This document shows positions 23,099 to 32,576 of a stretch of 64,000 nucleotides of DNA, one piece after another. The DNA comes from Bacteroidota bacterium (GTDB lineage: Bacteria; Bacteroidota; Bacteroidia; Bacteroidales; JAADJA01). Under the pieces are notes generated by a model. The model did no database searches. It saw nothing but the letters and a program-made list of their open reading frames with translations, and was not told where the DNA came from. The stretch is taken from the NCBI GenBank assembly GCA_020444515.1, contig JAHLKX010000005.1, positions 422,988 through 486,987 on the forward strand, read 5' to 3'. Position 1 is the first letter of the stretch; every line of letters begins with the position of its first letter. Position numbers and translations under genes: made by a program.

Positions 23099-24694
23099 AT
23101 GAAAACCTTCCTATTATGCATGACCCTGTTGATATGCACCATTTTCGGGTTTACGCAAACGATTAAACAGGAAATTTATAAAACATCCGAAAATGATGTG
23201 CTTTACGATTTTATCAGGACGCCGGATAACGGCCATTTATTGTTAGGCAATATCAGGGAAATGTGGACCGGTGGGGCCGATATTTTCCTGGTCAAAACCA
23301 ATGAAGACGGGAGCGTAGCATGGGGTAAAACTTACGGTGGAGATTGGGATGATACTGGTCTGGACATTCGCGCAACTTCCGATGGAAATTATTTTATTGC
23401 CGGGCAAACTTTTAGTTTCGATGATGCACAAGGAGCACTGTATGCGCTGATGGTGAATGAAAACGGCGAATTGTTATGGTCTAAATCCCTGAGTTTTGAT
23501 TGCTGGACTTTTGTTTACGATGTGTCTGAGCAATTGAATAATGGTGATTTTATTATTTGCGGAAGTAAAAATCCACTTTTATACCCCGGCAAGGAGATGT
23601 TTTTATGCCGCATGGATCAAAACGGGAATTTCATTTGGTTTAAGACCTATAATGCCGGGTTTGATAATGATTGGGCTTACGACTTGAGTGTCCTCGACAA
23701 TGGCGACATGCTGCTTTGTGGCCGGTTTAATTATACCATGGATGCTGGATCCATGGGCCTGATGAAGGTCAACCAATATGGCGATTTGATCTGGGCAAAA
23801 ACTTATAATAACTATGGGTATGGGTTGTTGCGCGAAACTGCCGTGGATGATGATGGGAATATTTTTGCGGTGGGCCGGTATGATGCAATGGGTCTGGGTG
23901 AATATGAATCAATGTTGCTTAAACTGGATGCGAATGGAAATACCCTTTGGGCCAAACAATATAATGGCGGGGGTTTTGATTATTCCACAGAGATCCGGAT
24001 CACCCCTTCTGGTGATCTTTTAATAGCGGGCACTACAGATAGCTATGGTTTGGGTGATCGTGATCTTTTCCTGATGAAAGTAAACGACGAAGGTGAATTT
24101 TTATGGGGTAAGGCTTACGGCGGAAGTGAAACGGATACGCATCATGGCATGTCGGATTTTTATATCAAAGATGACCAGTCCGTTGCATTGCGGAGCTGTA
24201 GTAAGAGTTTTAGCAACGGAACCAGCGATATATACCTCATCTACACCGATCCGGACGGAAACAGTGGATGTAATGAGATCAATATAGAACCGGCAGTATC
24301 TGATTTTAACACCAACATCACATTGGCATATATCACTGTTGAATCATATTCAACCGGATATACACCCACACAGGTTAATAATATTACATTCGAATATGAG
24401 TTGCTTTGTTCAGATACCCTCACAACACAGGTGAGTCCTGCTCAAAAAAAACCTGATGACTTGAAGCTCATTCCGAATCCGGCAACTAATTCTGTATTCA
24501 TAAAGATGGGTAGTTTAGTCAACCCGGCCAATTACATGATCACTTCCATGCAGGGTGAAATTGTTTCAAGGGGAAATTTAATTGAAGAAAACAATGACGT
24601 TGACATTGATCAACTGGCTTCCGGTGTTTATTTCCTCGAAGTATACAATGATAGAAACCAATTAATTGGCTCTGAAAAACTTATAATCCCCTAA
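23099..24694 (+). CDS. Secreted beta-propeller-like protein with T9SS sorting domain
   Basis: 531 residues. Signal peptide (TFLLCMTLLICTIFGFTQ), then many delta-60-type repeats of the form TNEDGSVAWGKTYGG, DENGELLWSK, MDQNGNFIWFKTY and NQYGDLIWAKTY, each followed by a D-G-D/N-x-x-x-x-G turn. The pattern predicts a beta-propeller of seven or more blades. A linker region of about 60 residues precedes the T9SS type A domain (LIPNPATNSVFIK, ASGVYFLEVYND). It is a relative of the 12709 protein. Surface-exposed or secreted; binding partner unknown. Its end is 6 bases from the end of the convergent M48 gene. Confidence 0.85.
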   Translation: MKTFLLCMTLLICTIFGFTQTIKQEIYKTSENDVLYDFIRTPDNGHLLLGNIREMWTGGADIFLVKTNEDGSVAWGKTYGGDWDDTGLDIRATSDGNYFIAGQTFSFDDAQGALYALMVNENGELLWSKSLSFDCWTFVYDVSEQLNNGDFIICGSKNPLLYPGKEMFLCRMDQNGNFIWFKTYNAGFDNDWAYDLSVLDNGDMLLCGRFNYTMDAGSMGLMKVNQYGDLIWAKTYNNYGYGLLRETAVDDDGNIFAVGRYDAMGLGEYESMLLKLDANGNTLWAKQYNGGGFDYSTEIRITPSGDLLIAGTTDSYGLGDRDLFLMKVNDEGEFLWGKAYGGSETDTHHGMSDFYIKDDQSVALRSCSKSFSNGTSDIYLIYTDPDGNSGCNEINIEPAVSDFNTNITLAYITVESYSTGYTPTQVNNITFEYELLCSDTLTTQVSPAQKKPDDLKLIPNPATNSVFIKMGSLVNPANYMITSMQGEIVSRGNLIEENNDVDIDQLASGVYFLEVYNDRNQLIGSEKLIIP

Positions 24695-24700
24695 CCGGTT

Positions 24701-25534
24701 TTATCTCCGGATCAACCCTCCTTGGGTTTGCTTTTGTTGTTTGTTATAATACTTCATGGCGGTGGGTAAATAATCATTCAATGCTTGAATTCTTGATTCA
24801 TGAGATGGATGTGTCGACAACCATTCGGGTGGCTGGCCGCCGCCGCTTTGAGATGCCATCCGCTCCCAAAATTGGGGTGCTTCGTGCGGATCGTAACCGG
24901 CCATAGCCATGAAGATCAAGCCCAGTTTATCTGCTTCCGATTCATGCAATCGACTGTAAGGCAGCATGGCACCATAGGTTGTGCCAACAGCATAAGCTGT
25001 AAAAAACAAAGCCTGTGTCTCCTGGGGTTTATCTTGTAACGCAACAGCCAGCGCAACACCTCCCATTTGCTGTATCAGTCCCTGGCTCATCCTTTCACGA
25101 CCATGGTTGGCGATGGCGTGTGCCACCTCATGGCCCATTACCACAGCTACACCTGCTTCGTCCTTACAAATAGGCATAATGCCTGAATAAAAAGCCACTT
25201 TGCCGCCGGGCATGCACCAGGCATTTACCATGGCATCATCCTGTATGAGGTTGAACTCCCAATCATAACCCTCCAGTGCATCCGCCATTTTATTTTGGGT
25301 CATGTATTGCTCAACGGCATGCTGAATCTTTGCCCCCACATTTTTTACCATAGCGGTTTGTTCTTTGTTGGTTGAGAGTTTGCTCTCTTTCAACACCTGC
25401 TGATAACTGTCGAAACTAAGGGGGAGAATCTGGCTGTTGGGAATGATCGATAATTGCTTGCGGCCCGTGATGGGAACAGTGGAACAAGCAAACAAAAATA
25501 CCAATGTGATGATGAATATGGTTGACCTCTTCAT
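24701..25534 (-). CDS. M48-family metalloprotease lipoprotein
   Basis: 277 residues with a lipoprotein signal (TIFIITLVFLFACSTVPITG), which is the common start of this subfamily. The zinc site is VVMGHEVAHAIANHG with the third ligand Glu in HESEADKLGLIFMAMAGYDP. Residues 200-277 carry the FWERM and LSTHPSHESRIQAL motifs. Members such as BepA (YfgC) and LoiP act in the periplasm on outer membrane proteins or degrade misfolded ones; a quality control role is likely. The end is convergent with the T9SS gene at 23099 with only a 6-base gap. A -7 element lies 16 bases upstream of the start. Confidence 0.9.
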   Translation of the reverse strand: MKRSTIFIITLVFLFACSTVPITGRKQLSIIPNSQILPLSFDSYQQVLKESKLSTNKEQTAMVKNVGAKIQHAVEQYMTQNKMADALEGYDWEFNLIQDDAMVNAWCMPGGKVAFYSGIMPICKDEAGVAVVMGHEVAHAIANHGRERMSQGLIQQMGGVALAVALQDKPQETQALFFTAYAVGTTYGAMLPYSRLHESEADKLGLIFMAMAGYDPHEAPQFWERMASQSGGGQPPEWLSTHPSHESRIQALNDYLPTAMKYYNKQQKQTQGGLIRR

Positions 25535-25549
25535 AATGGAGTATTTTTA

Positions 25550-25557
25550 CAAAATTA
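25550..25557 (-). promoter_or_regulatory. -7 element of the M48 protease gene
   Basis: Minus strand reads TAATTTTG (exact TAnnTTTG). A TTG lies 25 bases upstream, a little far for the -33 box. Confidence 0.4.
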
Positions 25558-25644
25558 ACGAACTTTCGGGTTGAAAGTTTATCAACTACTTTTTTACTTT
25601 TAAATTATTGACGAACAAAGAAAAGAGCCTTGTGTTTATTTGAT

Positions 25645-27669
25645 ATGGATGAAACTAAAAAAAAATATACCAACCTGCTGATCCACGAATCCAGTCCGTA
25701 TTTGTTGCAGCATGCCCACAATCCTGTTGACTGGCACCCCTGGAATGAGGAAACACTGGCCAAGTCAAAGGATGAGGATAAACCCATTTTGGTGAGCATT
25801 GGTTATTCGGCCTGCCACTGGTGCCATGTAATGGAGCATGAGTCGTTTGAGGATGAGGAAGTGGCCCAAATAATGAATGAAAATTTCATTTGTATTAAGG
25901 TCGACCGCGAGGAGCGCCCCGATGTGGACCAGGTTTATATGGATGCGGTGCAGGCTATCAGCGGGAGGGGTGGCTGGCCGCTCAACGCGTTTGCACTGCC
26001 TGGTGGACGACCCTTTTGGGGAGCAACTTATTTCCCCAAAGAGCAATGGTTGAGTTTGCTGGATCAAATCATTAACCTGTTCAAAAATCAACGGAAAAGT
26101 CTTGAGAAACAAGCTGATGATATTGAAGAAGGGATCCGGCAAAATGACCTGATCTCCGTTAAAACTTCTGAGTCTGATTTTGCCAGTACGCAGGTAGCGC
26201 AAATGGTGACCGGACTTTCCCGGCGTTTTGATCCCGAAAATGGCGGTACCCTTGGCGCTCCAAAATTTCCGATGCCCAATATTTCACAGTTTCTGCTGCG
26301 TTACTGGTATCACAGCAAAGATGAAAACATCCTGAATCAAGTCGAAAATACGCTTACTAAAATGGCGAGCGGCGGAATTTATGATCAGATCGGAGGTGGA
26401 TTTGCACGCTATTCCGTGGATGATCACTGGCATGTTCCCCACTTTGAAAAAATGCTCTACGATAATGCCCAGTTGGTGTCGCTGTATGCGGAAGCTTTTG
26501 CAGTCACAAAAAAAGAGCCTTACAGGAAAATTGTTGCCGAAACGCTTGATTTCGTAAGCAGAGAACTGACCTCACCGGAAGGTGGTTTTTATTCCGCCCT
26601 GGATGCCGACAGCGAAGGGGAGGAGGGAAAGTTTTACGTTTGGACCAAACCCGAGTTTGATAAATTGCTGGGAGAGGATGCATCCCTGGCAGCAGCATAC
26701 TTTGGTATTGAAAATGAAGCGTACTGGGAGGATGGGAAAAATGTGCTGGTTAAAGCTGTGTCCATTGAAACGCTTGCTGAAAAATATAGTTTTACAGAGA
26801 ATGAAGTTCAAAGGACCATCGATAAAGCCATAGCAAAATTGTTTGATCTCCGCAGCGGAAGGGTCAGGCCTGGACTGGACGATAAAATCCTTACCTCCTG
26901 GAATGCATTGATGTTAAAAGGATTTGTGGACGCTTATAAAGCAATTGGAGCAGAGCCATACCTGCAGGTAGCTGTTCGCAATGCGGAATTTCTGAACCAA
27001 AAGCTTTTTCAAAAAGATGGTCGGCTGTTTCGGAATTATAAAAACGGCAAGGCTTCCATCCCGGGATTTCTGGATGATTATAGTTTTACCATCGAAGCAT
27101 TTATCGCGCTTTATGAAGTCACTTTTGATGAAAAATGGATACAACGCGCCCATCAACTTTCCGATTATGTGATGGCACACTTTTTAGATCCAGCAACCGG
27201 ACTGTTTTTCTATACCTCGGATCAGCACACCGATGTAGTGAGCCGGAAAACCGAAGTGATGGACAATGTGATCCCGGCCTCCAATTCAAGCATGGCCAAA
27301 GCGCTGTTTCAGTTATCACTGATCTTTGAAAAGCCGAAATATGCAAAAGTTGTCAAACGGATGTTGAGCGGAATTGAGGAAAAGATGCTGCAATTTCCAT
27401 CTGCATTTACCAACTGGGGCATTCAGTTGATGAACCTCGTGTATCCTTATCATACCTTTGTCATCACGGGGCCGGAAACGTTCAAGGAGGCGAAATTGGG
27501 TCATGGTAATTTTTTGCCCAATGTATTGTTTGCCGGGGCTGAAGAAAACTCCAGCCTGCCGGTTTTCAATGACCGGTTCTCCCCACATAAAACACAAATA
27601 TTTGTTTGTACCGGTAAAGCGTGTTTACTGCCGGTTGAGCGAATGGATGACGCGATTGATCAGATTTAA
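25645..27669 (+). CDS. Thioredoxin domain-containing protein of the YyaL/DUF255 family
   Basis: 674 residues from ATG 25645 (a TTG five codons upstream is possible). The N-terminal DUF255 thioredoxin-like part has [21 protein letters not shown] with the CHWC site, [10 protein letters not shown] and GGRGWPLNAF-like residues. The C-terminal 400 residues are an alpha/alpha six-hairpin domain ([53 protein letters not shown]). This two-part layout is the human SPATA20/bacterial YyaL family, whose activity is not established. It is cytoplasmic, stands alone, and is read away from the M48 gene. Confidence 0.92.
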   Translation: MDETKKKYTNLLIHESSPYLLQHAHNPVDWHPWNEETLAKSKDEDKPILVSIGYSACHWCHVMEHESFEDEEVAQIMNENFICIKVDREERPDVDQVYMDAVQAISGRGGWPLNAFALPGGRPFWGATYFPKEQWLSLLDQIINLFKNQRKSLEKQADDIEEGIRQNDLISVKTSESDFASTQVAQMVTGLSRRFDPENGGTLGAPKFPMPNISQFLLRYWYHSKDENILNQVENTLTKMASGGIYDQIGGGFARYSVDDHWHVPHFEKMLYDNAQLVSLYAEAFAVTKKEPYRKIVAETLDFVSRELTSPEGGFYSALDADSEGEEGKFYVWTKPEFDKLLGEDASLAAAYFGIENEAYWEDGKNVLVKAVSIETLAEKYSFTENEVQRTIDKAIAKLFDLRSGRVRPGLDDKILTSWNALMLKGFVDAYKAIGAEPYLQVAVRNAEFLNQKLFQKDGRLFRNYKNGKASIPGFLDDYSFTIEAFIALYEVTFDEKWIQRAHQLSDYVMAHFLDPATGLFFYTSDQHTDVVSRKTEVMDNVIPASNSSMAKALFQLSLIFEKPKYAKVVKRMLSGIEEKMLQFPSAFTNWGIQLMNLVYPYHTFVITGPETFKEAKLGHGNFLPNVLFAGAEENSSLPVFNDRFSPHKTQIFVCTGKACLLPVERMDDAIDQI

Positions 27670-27703
27670 TACGATTACAACGATCTTCTTTTTCCGTTAA
27701 AAA

Positions 27704-27736
27704 TTGATTTTAAGGGTTTTATTATTTTTACATTTG
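27704..27736 (+). promoter_or_regulatory. Promoter of the nucleotide cyclase gene
   Basis: TTG (27704-27706), 22 bases, TACATTTG (27729-27736), an exact -7 match. Ends 16 bases before the TTG start of the cyclase gene. Confidence 0.55.
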
Positions 27737-27752
27737 CTTTTAAATTTAAATA

Positions 27753-28886
27753 TTGGAAGGAATCACAATAAAACCCGAAGTCCGCTATAAACTTAAACAA
27801 CTGGCCTTTATCATCCTCTGGTGGGTAGTGATGATCCGCGTTTTTGTTGTTCTTGAATTTTCTGACCTAACCAGTCTTGGTGAAAGCATGTTTCGTGGAA
27901 AGGTGTTCGATATTTTGCAGCAGAACATTATCGCAGCGACCTGGGCAGGTCTCGTCATTGGATTCATAACAGGAGCCAGTGAATTGTTTCTTTTCGATCG
28001 ATTTATTCGAAAGAAATCGTTTCTAAGGATACTGCTGATTAAATTGCTTGTTTATGCTTCATCCATCATTGTAATTTCCATCATTACTGTTTATTTTTAT
28101 TTAAGGTATTACCGTGATCAGGATGCATTCCATGCTGCCAATGCGATTCGTGAAGTGCTATTAACCAATGGTTTTTATCATCTTTTCATTGTCGGCATTT
28201 TATTAAGCCTGGGAATAAACTTTATTCTGCTGATGCAAAATAAAATAGGCCGGGGTGTTTTTGCACCAATCATTTTCGGAAAGTATGTTCGTCCCCAAAA
28301 TGAAGAACGCATCTTTCTTTTCATTGATTTAAAATCGTCTACACAAATGGCCGAAGAACTGGGGCATGAGGAATACAGTAGGTTAATTCAGGATTGTTTC
28401 CATGATTTAAGTGACCTGGTATTGAAACACAACGGATTGATTTATCAGTTTGTTGGTGATGAGGCGGTTATTACCTGGAAAATCAATAGGCAATCAAATT
28501 ATTGTCATGCCTTGATGTTATTTTTCGAATTCAGTGCCTTACTCAGATCCAAAGGGGATTATTATCAAGAAAAATACGGATTGGTCCCTGTATTTAAAGG
28601 GGCTTTAAATGCCGGAAACGTTACCATTGCTGAAGTAGGTGGGGTGGTGAAATCAGAAATCGCCTATCATGGTGATGTTTTAAATGCAGCATCCAGAATG
28701 CTTGAACTCTGCAAGATTTATAAAAAGGACCTGATCCTGCCCGAACATTTTGTTGCTCAGATCAATCCTTCCGAGTGCAAGGTGACTATTGACCGAATCG
28801 GGGAGATATTGCTCCGGGGGAAAAATCAGAAGCTCAATATTTTTTGTGCATCTGATCCAGCTCGCCCCCAGTATCTTCATGCATGA
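27753..28886 (+). CDS. Membrane-bound class III adenylate/guanylate cyclase
   Basis: 377 residues, start TTG 27753; a stop codon just upstream in frame and the lack of a nearby ATG force this choice. Four helices (about residues 17-37, 60-80, 90-118, 140-162) precede a class III cyclase domain. FLFIDLKSST holds the first metal Asp (192), QFVGDEAVITW holds the second (236), and GALNAGNVTIAEVGG and AYHGDVLNAASRML match the later family blocks. It should make cAMP or cGMP (or cCMP/cUMP, which cannot be excluded) in response to a membrane signal. No cyclic nucleotide receptor lies next to it. Its 3' end overlaps the convergent KamA-type gene by 10 bases. Confidence 0.88.
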   Translation: MEGITIKPEVRYKLKQLAFIILWWVVMIRVFVVLEFSDLTSLGESMFRGKVFDILQQNIIAATWAGLVIGFITGASELFLFDRFIRKKSFLRILLIKLLVYASSIIVISIITVYFYLRYYRDQDAFHAANAIREVLLTNGFYHLFIVGILLSLGINFILLMQNKIGRGVFAPIIFGKYVRPQNEERIFLFIDLKSSTQMAEELGHEEYSRLIQDCFHDLSDLVLKHNGLIYQFVGDEAVITWKINRQSNYCHALMLFFEFSALLRSKGDYYQEKYGLVPVFKGALNAGNVTIAEVGGVVKSEIAYHGDVLNAASRMLELCKIYKKDLILPEHFVAQINPSECKVTIDRIGEILLRGKNQKLNIFCASDPARPQYLHA

Positions 28887-31081
28887 GCATCCTCCAGTTC
28901 AAGATGGGTATATTCGTGCGTTAATTCAAATTCATATTCCGGATAGTCATAAAGCGGTATCCGTGGCTCCGTCTCGCCAATGGAATAACCCCAGATGCTT
29001 TCATAATCCTCCGGATCTTCACCGATGTCCTCCAATTGCCGCAGGTATTCACTGATCGATTTGGATTCGATGATGATCACTTTATCCATTTGCTTGAGGA
29101 GGGGTGTATGACGACGGGTATGGTCCAGTTCAAACTCAAGGATTCGGCGGCCATATCTGGTAATTCCTATGGTCCGGAAGGTAAGGCTTTTACCTACCCC
29201 GGGTAAATTGAGCACATTGCGGTCCGATCCAAGAAAAGGTAATTGGGATCGCCTCATCAAGTCGCTGATGTTTTCCGTCAGCATTTCGGCATTATTCGGG
29301 AATTCACGGATCTCATTGTAATACTTCTCGGGAATTTTACCGATCACTTTTTCTTCCATTTGCTCCTGCACGGCTCTTTCATTGGTGGCAAAATTGAAAT
29401 TGTTCTCCATGTAACCTTTCACACTGAATGTGTAATAATTGATGATCCCAATCTCATTCAAAACCCTTCTGAGTTTAGCCGCATGACCGCGTCTGGACGC
29501 GGCGGTGGTAAATACATGTTGATTGGTGACCGTCCATCCGGCTGAATTCAATTGTTTTACTGCATCCCTGGCCTCCGGTGTAACCTCCATGGGTGACTCG
29601 AAATGGGTTTGGATAAAAAATTGTTTGATACCGATTTTGGATGCTTTTTTCTTAAAGTTTTTTAAAACAAGGATAAGGTCAGGGGTGATCCGTTGCGGCA
29701 GGTAAACCGGCAGGCGGGTTCCCAATCTCACACGAACGATTTCTGCATACTTTTCACGCTCGGGTCTCGACTCATTGTCTTTTTTCTTTCTCACGGCCAT
29801 TTGGTAAACTTCCTCCAGTATCTTTCCGAGTGACTTGTCGGAACTCATCAAGGCATCTCCTCCGGTTATCAGGATATCACGCAACTGGGCATCCTCTTCA
29901 AAATAGTTGAGTAGTTTTTTCAATTTATCCTCCCAGGTTTCTCCTGGTTTTAATTTGTCAAGATTAAAGTTCAGATTCCCCCTCTGGAAATCGTACATGC
30001 GTTGACAGGAAGCACACAAGCCCCCGCATGCTCTTCCCATTGTATCGGGTATAAGAATGGCCACTTCGGGATAACGGCGGTGAATATTATGATCATTGGG
30101 CAGGATCCATCCGGCTGCATTGGGTTCTCCCGGTTTTACTTTGTCTTCTTTTTCCCAGGCTACGATATGGCCATATTCATCGATCAATTGCTGACTGTAT
30201 ACCACATAATACCGGATGGCTAAGTCGGCTCCCACGGCAAAGTAAGGAACACGTACATGTAACAAGGACAGGTAGTAAGGATTGACAAAAAACGGGATGC
30301 CCATTTTTTCGGCTTCGTAGAGTAGTTTCATCGTGTCCGGATCAAGTGAATCGCCCAGTAGTTCGTTGAGTAAATCGGGCGATCGAACAGCAAAACGCAA
30401 ATGAAACAATCGTTCCTTCCACCATTCAAGGGTTCGCAAATATTTTTGTTCCTGCGACATTCCCTTTTCAAAGAAATATTTATTGTCATTGATCTCACCG
30501 GCATCAATTTTTTTGATCAAAATTTTCAGAATCCGTTCCCGGTTTTCTTCCCTTAATTTGATAATTCTAGGGTCGAGTCCGGTTGGCCACCGATCCATCC
30601 ATTTCTCCACTTGATCTTTTGATGGGAATTCCCGTTGATAAACTCCTGTGAATTGTCTGAAAAGCATCAACATATCCTTGAAAAAATAAGGTTTTGCTCC
30701 GCCTGTGCCATGGGTTACAGCCAGCCAGATTAAATGGATGGGATTGCTAATGGCTGTTTCACCTCTCAGATTCAGGTCGTCAAATTCACGACCGGCATTA
30801 TCAACATAATCCAATAGCCGGATGGCTGCAAAATCTTTCCAGGTTAGTTTTTCAAAAGCCTCCCTGCCATGTACTTCCCGCTTGTAAAAGCGATAAGCAT
30901 CCGGATTTTTTTTCATTTCAGTGAGCACCCAGTTTCTAACACCGACAAGTGCTTCGGTTTCATTACGGGCATTGCGCATGATCTCTTCGAGGGTGGGATT
31001 TTCTTTTAATAATTGCCTGAGAAGCATATGCGATTTAACGGTAATGGCAATTCGGTCGAGTTCGTGGGTTGTAGAATTCAT
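28877..31081 (-). CDS. KamA-family radical SAM protein, extended form
   Basis: 734 residues, far longer than the roughly 420 of lysine 2,3-aminomutase. Residues 1-340 form an unusual N-terminal region, partly helical, with WTEMKKNPDAYRF-like charged segments. The radical SAM core starts near residue 340: RACGGLCASCQRM has the CX3CX2C cluster (Cys352, 356, 359), followed by LITGGDALMSSD and RVRLGTRLPVYLPQRI as in KamA. The closest named relatives by pattern are the lysine/glutamate 2,3-aminomutases; the substrate here is unknown. Transcribed from a good promoter at 31140-31170. The 3' end overlaps the cyclase gene. Confidence 0.83.
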   Translation of the reverse strand: MNSTTHELDRIAITVKSHMLLRQLLKENPTLEEIMRNARNETEALVGVRNWVLTEMKKNPDAYRFYKREVHGREAFEKLTWKDFAAIRLLDYVDNAGREFDDLNLRGETAISNPIHLIWLAVTHGTGGAKPYFFKDMLMLFRQFTGVYQREFPSKDQVEKWMDRWPTGLDPRIIKLREENRERILKILIKKIDAGEINDNKYFFEKGMSQEQKYLRTLEWWKERLFHLRFAVRSPDLLNELLGDSLDPDTMKLLYEAEKMGIPFFVNPYYLSLLHVRVPYFAVGADLAIRYYVVYSQQLIDEYGHIVAWEKEDKVKPGEPNAAGWILPNDHNIHRRYPEVAILIPDTMGRACGGLCASCQRMYDFQRGNLNFNLDKLKPGETWEDKLKKLLNYFEEDAQLRDILITGGDALMSSDKSLGKILEEVYQMAVRKKKDNESRPEREKYAEIVRVRLGTRLPVYLPQRITPDLILVLKNFKKKASKIGIKQFFIQTHFESPMEVTPEARDAVKQLNSAGWTVTNQHVFTTAASRRGHAAKLRRVLNEIGIINYYTFSVKGYMENNFNFATNERAVQEQMEEKVIGKIPEKYYNEIREFPNNAEMLTENISDLMRRSQLPFLGSDRNVLNLPGVGKSLTFRTIGITRYGRRILEFELDHTRRHTPLLKQMDKVIIIESKSISEYLRQLEDIGEDPEDYESIWGYSIGETEPRIPLYDYPEYEFELTHEYTHLELEDAHA

Positions 31082-31139
31082 TATACTAATTATTTTTCAC
31101 CAAAAAAGTTACTATTTCCAATTACAGGTACATTTCCCA

Positions 31140-31170
31140 CAAATTTATGATTTTCAGCACTAAAATGCAA
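31140..31170 (-). promoter_or_regulatory. Promoter of the KamA-type gene
   Basis: On the minus strand TTG (31168-31170), 20 bases, TAAATTTG (31140-31147), exact in the -7 part. Leader of about 50 bases. Confidence 0.6.
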
Positions 31171-31297
31171 GCTTAGTGAGATTGGCAGTTTGCGATCAGG
31201 GCATAATTTGTTACATGATAATGGATTACTTATTCTAAAGAAGTTTATGGATTTTTAAAAACCTGAGGCTTTTGCTATCATAGTAGGGTTGCAACCA

Positions 31298-32458
31298 TTA
31301 ATTTCTAATTGAAGCAATCTCTTCAACTGCTTCAATGGCTTTATTAATATGTTCATCCGTATTAAAAGGTCCGATGCTCATCCGCACAGTTCCATGAACA
31401 TCGACGGTACCCAATCCTTCATGAACTTTCGGGGCACAATGAAGGCCGGTGCGGGTAGCAATATTGTAATCTACATCGAGCATGGTGCCTACATCCGCGG
31501 CTTCAAAACCATTTACATTGAAACACATGACAGGGTTTTGATTTTCCGAACCATTGGCGCAATAGGTAATAACGCCATCGATATTTTGTAAACCCTCTTT
31601 TAGCTTTTTCCACAGCGCCATTTCTTTATGGTGAAGTTTTTCAATGCCTTGCTCATTCACCCATTTAACTCCTGCATGGAGACCTGCAACCCCCAGGATA
31701 TTCAGCGTCCCGCATTCAAGGCGATAGGGGAATTCATCCAGATGGGTTTTTACTGCTGATCGGACACCGGTTCCACCAAAACGGGTATACCGAACCGGAA
31801 CATGGTCCATCACATAAGAACCACCAATACCTGTGGGGCCCATCAGGCATTTATGACCGGTAAAACAAAGCACATCTATATTCATGGCTTTCATATCGAT
31901 GGGAACGGCACCCGCACTCTGACTGGCATCAACTACAAAATAAACACCCTTCTCCCTGCAAAGTTTGCCAATCTCAGCCAGGGGCTGGATGGTTCCGATT
32001 ACATTTGAACTGTGGTTGACAACAACCAGTTTTGTATTTTCTTTTATGGCCTTTTTGATGTCGTCAGGGTGGATGTATCCTCTTTCATCAAACATAACAT
32101 GGGTCACTTCAATGATCCCATCTGCCTCAAGGTGGTGCAAGGGTCGCAATACTGAATTGTGCTCCAGGAAGGTCGTTACAACATGATCGCCTTTCTCAGT
32201 CAGACCCTGTAAGATCATATTCAACGAATCGCTGGCATTATAACTAAAAGTTAAATGATTGGGGTCGTCACCATTGAACAGTTCGGTGAGCATTTTCCGG
32301 GTATTCATCACGATTTCTTCTGTTTCAATGGCCGCATCAAATCCAGACCTTCCCGGATTTACACCGTGTTTTCTATAGAAGGAATCCATAAATAGGTAAA
32401 CTTCTTCAGGCTTAGGAAAAGCCGTGGCCGAATTATCGAGATAAATAAGGTTACTCAT
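31298..32458 (-). CDS. Cysteine desulfurase-like class V aminotransferase
   Basis: 386 residues, PLP-dependent fold type I. Visible blocks: YLDNSATAFPKPEEVY, NYASDS-type FSYNASDSLN, VVTTFLEHNSVLRPL, VDASQSAGAVPIDM, the Schiff-base lysine in FTGHKCLMGPTG, and near the end RTGLHCAPKVHEG followed by GTVRMSIGPFNT. The Cys in LHCAP is the catalytic cysteine expected in the CsdA/SufS-like branch. This matches the cysteine desulfurase family protein group rather than SufS itself. It would release sulfur from cysteine as a persulfide. The upstream DsrK-like gene is read in the same direction, 118 bases before, so a sulfur-donor role for the DsrC cluster is tempting but inferred. Confidence 0.86.
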   Translation of the reverse strand: MSNLIYLDNSATAFPKPEEVYLFMDSFYRKHGVNPGRSGFDAAIETEEIVMNTRKMLTELFNGDDPNHLTFSYNASDSLNMILQGLTEKGDHVVTTFLEHNSVLRPLHHLEADGIIEVTHVMFDERGYIHPDDIKKAIKENTKLVVVNHSSNVIGTIQPLAEIGKLCREKGVYFVVDASQSAGAVPIDMKAMNIDVLCFTGHKCLMGPTGIGGSYVMDHVPVRYTRFGGTGVRSAVKTHLDEFPYRLECGTLNILGVAGLHAGVKWVNEQGIEKLHHKEMALWKKLKEGLQNIDGVITYCANGSENQNPVMCFNVNGFEAADVGTMLDVDYNIATRTGLHCAPKVHEGLGTVDVHGTVRMSIGPFNTDEHINKAIEAVEEIASIRN

Positions 32459-32576
32459 GTTGTTGTATCTAAAATTTTGACGTATTGTTATTTATATATT
32501 GTATACTTCACACCCTCAAGACGATGGATTAAGATAAATCATACCTTTAAATCTGTCGTTTAAAGAAGCATAAAGT

